From positions 1-53,544 of the forward strand of contig JAUSOQ010000072.1 of NCBI GenBank assembly GCA_030655755.1: 53,544 nucleotides of DNA, read 5' to 3'. The position numbers and the translations under genes are program-made. This DNA is from Coriobacteriia bacterium. GTDB taxonomy: Bacteria > Actinomycetota > Coriobacteriia > Anaerosomatales > Anaerosomataceae. Each line of letters begins with the position of its first letter. The stretch's first letter is position 1. Positions 16,395-22,540 of this stretch are shown here, piece by piece. The notes beneath the pieces are model-generated. The model saw only the letters and a list, made by a program, of their open reading frames with translations. It was not told the origin of the DNA and did no database searches.

Positions 16395-17834
16395 ATGGAG
16401 TTCGTGACCCCCACCGTGCTTTGGATCCCCGGAGCGGTCGTGCTGATCGGTGTCGTTGTCGGTCTGGCAGCCGAGGCTGCTAAGCACCGGGCTTTAGGTG
16501 TCGGTGTTATCGCTGTCGCCCTGATGGTCGCGGCGGTCGTGTGCGCATGGTCTGCGGTGAAGGTCTCGATAAGTCCCGCGTTCGGTTGGATGTTCCTCGG
16601 CGGGGGAGGCTTCTCCACAGTAGCGAGCGTGGTCTACCTGCTCGCGGGACTATCGGTGGCTTCAGGATGGCGTCGGGCGATTTCCACGTCTCGTGGCGGA
16701 ACGGTGGCGGGTATCACTGCGCTGAGTGCCGTCGCGATCCAGTTGCTTACGTCCACATTAGATCTTCTGCCCGCGATCCTTGCGCTCGAGGTCGTTGCGC
16801 TTGCGGGGTATGCCTTGGTGTCCGCTGCGGCGAGTCGACGTTCGGATGAGGCCGCGCTGCGCTACTTCGTGCAAGGTGGCGTGGCTGCGGGTTTCACGGT
16901 CTTGGGTCTCGCGGTCATATACGGCGTGTACGGCACGACTGGTTACGTCCGATTGTTTGAGATCGTTGACGGTGGATCGCGTGCTGCTGCGTTCGGGATG
17001 GTGCTCGTGCTTGCCGCCTTCGCGTTCAAGCTTGGCGCCGTGCCCTTCCACTCCTGGGCTCCCGACGTCTACGAGACTGCGGACGCTTCTGTGGCCGGAT
17101 TCTTGGCCTCTGCGCCCAAGATCGGCGCCTTGATGGCGCTGCTGCTGCTGTTTCCCGCCGGCATGTTCAACGAAGGTCGTTTCCCTACAGCGACCCTTGC
17201 GATCGCGGTCATGGCTGCAGCATCGATAATCTTGGGGAATCTCGGCGCGCTGCGACAGAGCTCACTTGGCCGGATGCTCGGCTACTCCGGGATCGCGCAG
17301 GTTGGATATGGACTCATCGGACTTGCTGCGGGAGTGACCGGCTATCAGGCGACGGCGCTGTTCGCCCTCACCTACGCCGTGGGTGTCGCTACCGCGTTCT
17401 TCGTGGCCGAGGCAGTGCGTGAACGACGTCCCGGGTGGGACGGCAGCATCGGGGGGTTGTCGGGTCTCGCCGCTGAGGCTCCGTTCCTGGCGGCGGCGAT
17501 GGTGGCCGCGCTGCTGTCACTTACCGGTATACCGCTGCTGATCGGGTTCTGGGGCAAGCTGTTCGTGTTCGTTGCAGCGGTGTCCGCTGATCTGACCTGG
17601 CTTGCGGTCATCGGTGTGATCGGGTCGGTCGTGTCCTTCGGCTACTACGGAGCCGTGATCCGCTCGATGTACACGCGTGGAGTGGAGACAGAAGAGAACA
17701 TCCCGGCGGGAACACGTTTCTCGGGTCGCGTTGCTTGTGCGGTAGCGTTGGTCGCGGGTCTCATCGTTGTTGTCGGTGGAGTCGGTCCGCTGATAGCGGG
17801 TCTGGATGTGATCTCCAGACTACTCGTGTTCTAA
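16395..17834 (+). CDS. nuoN: NADH-quinone oxidoreductase subunit N
   Basis: The 479-residue third antiporter-like subunit closes the operon. Typical sequence includes AFKLGAVPFHSWAPDVYETA around residue 215, LGRMLGYSGIAQVGYGLIGL around 293, and ALLSLTGIPLLIGFWGKLFVF around 375. ATG 16395 abuts the nuoM stop. No terminator follows; the FlgM-like gene begins 47 nt later. With nuoA, H, J, K, L and M this completes the membrane arm of complex I. Confidence 0.93.
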   Translation: MEFVTPTVLWIPGAVVLIGVVVGLAAEAAKHRALGVGVIAVALMVAAVVCAWSAVKVSISPAFGWMFLGGGGFSTVASVVYLLAGLSVASGWRRAISTSRGGTVAGITALSAVAIQLLTSTLDLLPAILALEVVALAGYALVSAAASRRSDEAALRYFVQGGVAAGFTVLGLAVIYGVYGTTGYVRLFEIVDGGSRAAAFGMVLVLAAFAFKLGAVPFHSWAPDVYETADASVAGFLASAPKIGALMALLLLFPAGMFNEGRFPTATLAIAVMAAASIILGNLGALRQSSLGRMLGYSGIAQVGYGLIGLAAGVTGYQATALFALTYAVGVATAFFVAEAVRERRPGWDGSIGGLSGLAAEAPFLAAAMVAALLSLTGIPLLIGFWGKLFVFVAAVSADLTWLAVIGVIGSVVSFGYYGAVIRSMYTRGVETEENIPAGTRFSGRVACAVALVAGLIVVVGGVGPLIAGLDVISRLLVF

Positions 17835-17864
17835 CGAACATACGCGTTGGGCGCACGGTGTTGC

Positions 17865-17892
17865 TTAAGTGAGCCGCAGGTGTGGCCGATAT
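17865..17892 (+). promoter_or_regulatory. Possible sigma-28-like promoter at the FlgM-like gene
   Basis: TTAAGTGA (17865-17872), 12 bases, then GCCGATAT (17885-17892). The flagellar sigma-28 consensus is TAAAGTTT-N11-GCCGATAA. The -10 box matches at 7 of 8 positions and the -35 box at about 5 of 8, with a spacer one base longer. Transcription would start near 17900, exactly at an in-frame ATG. It may be coincidence. Confidence 0.3.
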
Positions 17893-18163
17893 ATCACCCA
17901 TGATCATCTCCGAAGAGCAGGTACGGCGAGCCGTCGAATACCTGCATACGCAAACTGCACACAGTGCGGCCGTGGCCATCCGGACTCCGGATGAGGCGAC
18001 CATCGAGATCATTCGCCGTGTCATCGATCTGCTGCGGTGCACACCGGACGTCAGAGTCGATCGCGTCGCCGAGGCTCGTGTGCTACTCGCAGGATCGATG
18101 CCGTCTACGGAAGTAGTGGCAGGCAAACTCATCGGCAGGGTCATCTCCGATTCCATTCGATAA
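17882..18163 (+). CDS. FlgM-like anti-sigma factor family protein
   Basis: The 93-residue soluble protein (87 if ATG 17900 is used) has a C-terminal half resembling the FlgM sigma-28-binding region: PDVRVDRVAEARVLLAGSMP, then STEVVAGKLIGRVISDSIR, following the FlgM pattern DVRxxRVxxxRxxIxxGxY...IAxKLL. FlgM binds and inhibits the flagellar sigma factor until export. No flagellar gene or sigma-28 gene is in the window; the neighbours are nuoN and pilB. GTG 17882 has a weak AAGTGAG upstream, whereas ATG 17900 would suit a leaderless transcript from the sigma-28-like site. Family assignment is by pattern memory. A strong terminator follows. Confidence 0.55.
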   Translation: MADISPMIISEEQVRRAVEYLHTQTAHSAAVAIRTPDEATIEIIRRVIDLLRCTPDVRVDRVAEARVLLAGSMPSTEVVAGKLIGRVISDSIR

Positions 18164-18185
18164 ACCAACAGCTCTGTCAACTCGC

Positions 18186-18218
18186 GAGAGGCGACGCGTA
18201 TGCGTCGCCTCTTCTGTT
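18186..18218 (+). terminator. Rho-independent terminator after the FlgM-like gene
   Basis: An 11-bp perfect GC-rich stem, AGAGGCGACGC (18187-18197) with GCGTCGCCTCT (18202-18212), encloses a GTAT loop and is followed by TCTGTT. It starts 23 nt after the FlgM-like stop and separates that gene, and probably the nuo transcript, from pilB. Confidence 0.75.
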
Positions 18219-18239
18219 ACGATTCAGAGAGTGAGCGCA

Positions 18240-18253
18240 CGCAAGGTCTTGCG
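18240..18253. promoter_or_regulatory. Near-palindrome upstream of pilB
   Basis: CGCAAG (18240-18245), GT, CTTGCG (18248-18253): a 14-bp inverted repeat with 6-bp arms about 90 nt before the pilB start. It could be an operator or a weak hairpin in a leader. No good promoter could be assigned in 18219-18343; a second small hairpin (GCCC/GGGC) lies near 18295-18306. Confidence 0.3.
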
Positions 18254-18343
18254 GACAATGAGCAGGTCGTAGTGCATGATGGCGCTTGTCTGAAGCCCAT
18301 GCGGGCAAGAATGTATGTGTGACCCACAGGACCGGGAGGCGGC

Positions 18344-20008
18344 GTGTCGTACTCACGCGAACGCATAGGCGAGATCTTGATGAGAAGCGGTCTTCTTACC
18401 GTCGAGCAGCTTGATGAGGCTTTGGCGCGTCAACGTGTGGAAGGCGGCAAGCTCGGACAGGTGCTTGTCCGGACACTGGTTCTGAGTGAGGAGGACATCG
18501 GCCGCACGCTTGCAGAGCAGAAAGACTACCCGTTCATCAGCATGACGTCATATGCTTTCGATCGCGCTGCTGTCTCTATGATCCCGGAACGCCTTGCGCG
18601 TCGTCATCTCGTGATACCCGTTGGCTTTGACGGTGAGTCGATCGTGCTTGCTATGGCTGACCCGCTCGACGTCGAGGCGATCGATGATGTGAGACTCCAG
18701 ACCGGGATGAGCGTGATGCCGGTCGTAGCGACGGCGACACAGATCCAATACGCCATCGAGAAGTACGTCGCCTCAGCGGACGCGGTGCAAGACATCATGT
18801 TTGCTCCGGATGATGAGGAAGTGTCCGATGAAGTGCTCACTGGCGATGAGGACGTCCCGATCGTTCGTCTCGTGAACCAGATGATCCGGGAGGGCGTCTC
18901 TGACGATGCGAGCGACATCCATATCGAACCGGGCGACAAAGGCGTGCGCATCCGCTATCGCATCGATGGCGTCTTGCATGAGGTCATGCAGCTGCCATTG
19001 AGTGCGAAGGCGGGGCTGATCAGCCGGATCAAGGTCATGGCAGAGATGGACATCGCCGAGCGCAGACGGCCGCAGGACGGTCGTATCGCGGTGATGGTGA
19101 ACGGTCGTGCTATCGATTTTCGCGTCGCCACGCTGCCAACGCCACAGGGTGAGAGTATCGTGATCCGCATCCTGAACCAAGACGACCGGGTGCATAGCCT
19201 GGAGGACTTGGGTATGTCGCCTCTGCACCTGGAGATCGTGCAGCGTTTCCTGTCGCGGCCGTTCGGTGCGGTACTGGTTTCGGGTCCGACGGGTTCTGGC
19301 AAGACGACGTCTTTGTATGCGGGACTACTGCAGTTGAACCAGATCTCTCGAAAGATCATCACCATCGAGGACCCGATCGAGTACCAGATAAACGGTATCA
19401 CCCAGATGGCGGTCAATCCCGGCATCGGTCTTTCGTTCTCGCGTCTGCTGCGGACCGTTCTTCGTTCCGATCCCGATATCGTCATGGTGGGGGAGATCCG
19501 GGACCCGGAGACCGCGGAGATCGCGATCCGTGCCGCGCTGACCGGACACCTCATGTTGTCCTCGATACACACCAACGACGCTCCGTCCACTCTCACACGG
19601 CTTGTGGATATGGAGGTCGCTCCTTATGTGACAAGTTCTGCGCTCGTCGGTGTCATCGCACAGCGACTTGCTCGTCGCCTCTGTCCGCAATGCAAGAAGC
19701 GCGTACGCGTATCGAAAGCGGAGCTGGTCTCGATAGGCTTCAGTGCCGCGGAAGCGGAGAGTGTCAAGCCGTATGGGCCGATAGGCTGTGATGAGTGCTT
19801 CGGCACCGGCTACCGCGGGCGTATCGGACTGTTCGAGATCATGGAGATGACCGACGAAGTGCGGAGGCTCTTCTTGAAACAGGCGCCTTCGGAGCAGCTG
19901 CGCGAAGTCGCGCTCGGCAATGGCATGCAGACGATGCGGCGTGACGCGCTCGAGAAGGTCGCACAGGGCGTGACGAGCGTCGAGGAGATCGAGCGGGTCG
20001 TCGTCTGA
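18344..20008 (+). CDS. pilB: Type IV pilus assembly / type II secretion ATPase PilB/GspE
   Basis: This 554-residue hexameric cytoplasmic motor ATPase powers pilus extension or pseudopilus assembly. The N-terminal MshEN domain carries two repeats of the cyclic-di-GMP-binding pattern: RIGEILMRSGLL with LDEALARQ (residues 7-30), and KLGQVLVRTLVL with TLAEQ (about 36-59). The core has Walker A GPTGSGKTTS near 311, the Asp box TIEDPIEYQ, Walker B-like VGEIRDPETAEIA and the His box LSSIHTND. A zinc tetracysteine (CPQC, CDEC) follows near 446 and 487, as in PilB/GspE. GTG 18344 follows GGGAGG. No pilC, pilT, pilin or secretin gene is adjacent, which is unusual. PilB and GspE cannot be separated from this sequence alone. 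Confidence 0.88.
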   Translation: MSYSRERIGEILMRSGLLTVEQLDEALARQRVEGGKLGQVLVRTLVLSEEDIGRTLAEQKDYPFISMTSYAFDRAAVSMIPERLARRHLVIPVGFDGESIVLAMADPLDVEAIDDVRLQTGMSVMPVVATATQIQYAIEKYVASADAVQDIMFAPDDEEVSDEVLTGDEDVPIVRLVNQMIREGVSDDASDIHIEPGDKGVRIRYRIDGVLHEVMQLPLSAKAGLISRIKVMAEMDIAERRRPQDGRIAVMVNGRAIDFRVATLPTPQGESIVIRILNQDDRVHSLEDLGMSPLHLEIVQRFLSRPFGAVLVSGPTGSGKTTSLYAGLLQLNQISRKIITIEDPIEYQINGITQMAVNPGIGLSFSRLLRTVLRSDPDIVMVGEIRDPETAEIAIRAALTGHLMLSSIHTNDAPSTLTRLVDMEVAPYVTSSALVGVIAQRLARRLCPQCKKRVRVSKAELVSIGFSAAEAESVKPYGPIGCDECFGTGYRGRIGLFEIMEMTDEVRRLFLKQAPSEQLREVALGNGMQTMRRDALEKVAQGVTSVEEIERVVV

Positions 20009-20036
20009 CGGACCTGTGCACAAGAGGGAGGTCATC

Positions 20037-21239
20037 GTGTCGCAGGGCAACCACGCACGCCGAGCCATCGTGCTTGTTCTCGATAGCGTCGGCGCCGGTG
20101 CGCTGCCTGATGCGGCTGAATACGGAGATGTAGGCTCCAACACCCTCGGCAATATATCGCGCGCTGTCGGCGGACTTAAGATGCCGTACCTGGGGGCCAT
20201 GGGTCTTGGCAATGTGACGGAGATCATGGGTGTGCCACCCACGGATGCTCCGACCGCGTCGTGGGGCAAGAACGCCGAGCGTTCAGCGGGTAAAGACACC
20301 ACGACGGGCCACTGGGAGATGATGGGGCTTGTCTTGGAGCATGCTTTCCCAACGTATCCCGATGGCTTCCCACAGGAGGTCATCGAGGAGTTCATCGCCG
20401 AGGCGGGTGTCCCCGGAGTGCTCGGCAACTATACGGCGAGCGGCACGGTCATCATCGATGATCTCGGCGATGAGCACGTTGCGAGCGGCAGACCGATCGT
20501 GTACACGTCAGCCGACTCCGTCTTTCAGATCGCGTGTCACGAGGAGGTGTTCGGCCTTAAGCGGCTCTACGAGGTGTGTGAGATCGCCCGAAAGATGCTG
20601 AAGGGCGAGCACTGTGTCGGACGCGTGATCGCGCGTCCGTTCATCGGTCCGGATACGGACGGACACTACGTGCGGACCCATCGCAGGAAAGACTACGCGG
20701 TCAAGCCGTTCGAGCCGACCGTCCTCGATCTCCTTCAGCAGGCGGGTATACCGGTCTTCGGTGTCGGTAAGATAGGCGACATCTTCGGGTGGCAGGGCAT
20801 CACGTCCTCCCCGCATGTCACCGACAACATGGACGGATTCAGTAAGCTGGTCGAGGAAGTGAGCAGAGACGAGCAAGGATTCGTGTTCGCGAATCTTGTG
20901 GACTTCGACATGCTGTGGGGGCATCGCAATGATGCGGATGGGTACGCACGTAGTCTGGAGGAAGTGGACGCGCGCATGCCCGAGCTTCTTGAGGCGATGG
21001 CCGAGGGCGACCTGTTGATCGTCACTGCCGATCACGGTTGCGATCCGACGATGCCGTCGACAGACCATAGTCGTGAGTACACGCCACTGATCGTGAAGGT
21101 AAAGGGTGTCGACCGCGGTGCAGCGCTTGGCGTGCGTGAGACCTTCGGCGATATCGGTGAGACGGTGCTGGACTTCTACGGTCTGCCGAACCGGTGTGAC
21201 CGCGGGAGATCGTTTTTGGCGGAGGCGAGCGGCATATGA
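20037..21239 (+). CDS. deoB: Phosphopentomutase
   Basis: This 400-residue alkaline-phosphatase-superfamily metalloenzyme interconverts ribose/deoxyribose 1-phosphate and 5-phosphate in nucleoside salvage. N-terminal VLDSVGAGALPDAAEYGDVG contains the first metal-binding Asp, KDTTTGHWEM the phosphorylated Thr, and NLVDFDMLWGHRND and TADHGCDPT the remaining metal ligands. The frame extends to 20016, but GTG 20037 is chosen because GAGGGAGGT lies just upstream. Length matches the family. The stop overlaps the nucleoside phosphorylase gene by 4 nt; the two steps are consecutive, phosphorolysis then mutase. Confidence 0.93.
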   Translation: MSQGNHARRAIVLVLDSVGAGALPDAAEYGDVGSNTLGNISRAVGGLKMPYLGAMGLGNVTEIMGVPPTDAPTASWGKNAERSAGKDTTTGHWEMMGLVLEHAFPTYPDGFPQEVIEEFIAEAGVPGVLGNYTASGTVIIDDLGDEHVASGRPIVYTSADSVFQIACHEEVFGLKRLYEVCEIARKMLKGEHCVGRVIARPFIGPDTDGHYVRTHRRKDYAVKPFEPTVLDLLQQAGIPVFGVGKIGDIFGWQGITSSPHVTDNMDGFSKLVEEVSRDEQGFVFANLVDFDMLWGHRNDADGYARSLEEVDARMPELLEAMAEGDLLIVTADHGCDPTMPSTDHSREYTPLIVKVKGVDRGAALGVRETFGDIGETVLDFYGLPNRCDRGRSFLAEASGI

Positions 21240-22537
21240 GATCGGTGCTCGAACTCATCGAGTTGAAACGTGACGGCGGAAGGCACAGCGCCGAGGAGCT
21301 GCAGCGACTGGTGGACGGGTTCGTGAGCGGCGAGATGCCCGACTACCAGATGGCCGCCTGGCTGATGGCCGCGCTTCTCAACGGCTTGGACGGCGATGAG
21401 ACCGTGGCGCTCACCAAGGCCATGACCGCATCCGGCCGCAGGGTCGACCTGTCGGGAGTCCCCGGTATCAAGGTCGACAAGCATTCCACCGGTGGTGTCG
21501 GCGACACCACCACGATGGTGCTCGCGCCGTTGGTCGCGAGCTGCGGCGTTCCCGTTGCGAAGATGAGCGGACGAGGTCTCGGTCATACGGGCGGGACACT
21601 GGATAAGCTTGAGTCGATACCGGGCTTCTCGGTCACACTCGACCCGGAGGTGTTTAAGAGGCAGGTACGTGATATCGGCGTCGCGGTGATCGCGCAGAGC
21701 GCGGATGTGGATCCTGCGGACAAGAAGATGTATGCGTTGCGTGACGTGACCGGTACGGTCCCGGCGATCCCGCTCATCGTGAGTTCGATCATCAGCAAGA
21801 AGGTCGCGGGTGGAGCTGACGCGATCTTACTTGATGTGAAGACAGGCTCCGGCTCGTTCATGAAGACCGAGCAACAGGCCCGGGAGCTGGCGGCCGAACT
21901 CACGCGGGTGGGTGAGCTTTTAGGGCGCACCGTCGTGTGCGTGATGAGTGATATGGACCAACCGTTGGGCCGAGCGGTGGGCAATGCGCTCGAGGTGCGC
22001 GAAGCGATAGCGACGTTACAGGGTGAGGGCCCCGGGGATCTGACGGAACTCTGTCTCGCCCTTGGCTCGAAGATGCTCGTGCTCGGTGGTGTCGCGACCG
22101 ACGAGGAAGATGGCCGGGACAGACTCCTGGACTCCATCGCCTCCGGGCGCGCTCTTGAGACGTTTCGCGCATGGGTGACGGCTCAAGGCGGTGACGCCCG
22201 GATCGTGGACGACCCCGGGTTGCTGGTGCTTGCGCCGATCATGCACATGGTGACCGGGGACCGGGATGGGTATGTCGCGGGTTTCGATGCCGAAGGCGTG
22301 GGTCGTTCGGCGATGGCGCTGGGCGCCGGGAGAGCGCACAAGGAAGATGAGATCGATCTGGGAGCCGGACTGGTGATGGAGCACAAGGTGGGCGACCGGG
22401 TCGAGGCCGGGGACGTGATCGCCACGTTGTACACGAGCGATGCATCGTGCTTGCCGGAAGCGGAGGCGCGCTTCAAAGCCGCTCTTCGTATGTCCGATAC
22501 CCCCGTCAATCCGCCACCACTCTTTCACGAGGTGTAG
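21236..22537 (+). CDS. pdp: Pyrimidine-nucleoside phosphorylase (thymidine phosphorylase family)
   Basis: The 433-residue enzyme cleaves thymidine, uridine or deoxyuridine with phosphate to the free base and pentose 1-phosphate, the substrate of the neighbouring DeoB. Family signatures are the catalytic lysine region VDKHSTGGVGDTTT near residue 80, MSGRGLGHTGGTLDKLESIP near 110 and the phosphate-binding KTGSGSFMKT near 200. The C-terminal domain with AHKEDEIDLGAGLVMEHKVG is typical. Length is that of Pdp or DeoA; specificity between them cannot be read reliably. ATG 21236 overlaps deoB in ATGA. Confidence 0.9.
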   Translation: MRSVLELIELKRDGGRHSAEELQRLVDGFVSGEMPDYQMAAWLMAALLNGLDGDETVALTKAMTASGRRVDLSGVPGIKVDKHSTGGVGDTTTMVLAPLVASCGVPVAKMSGRGLGHTGGTLDKLESIPGFSVTLDPEVFKRQVRDIGVAVIAQSADVDPADKKMYALRDVTGTVPAIPLIVSSIISKKVAGGADAILLDVKTGSGSFMKTEQQARELAAELTRVGELLGRTVVCVMSDMDQPLGRAVGNALEVREAIATLQGEGPGDLTELCLALGSKMLVLGGVATDEEDGRDRLLDSIASGRALETFRAWVTAQGGDARIVDDPGLLVLAPIMHMVTGDRDGYVAGFDAEGVGRSAMALGAGRAHKEDEIDLGAGLVMEHKVGDRVEAGDVIATLYTSDASCLPEAEARFKAALRMSDTPVNPPPLFHEV

Positions 22538-22540
22538 ACG

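Noticed and set aside
18219-18343. Cyclic-di-GMP riboswitch before pilB
   Set aside because: Only small hairpins are present; the conserved GEMM core could not be found.
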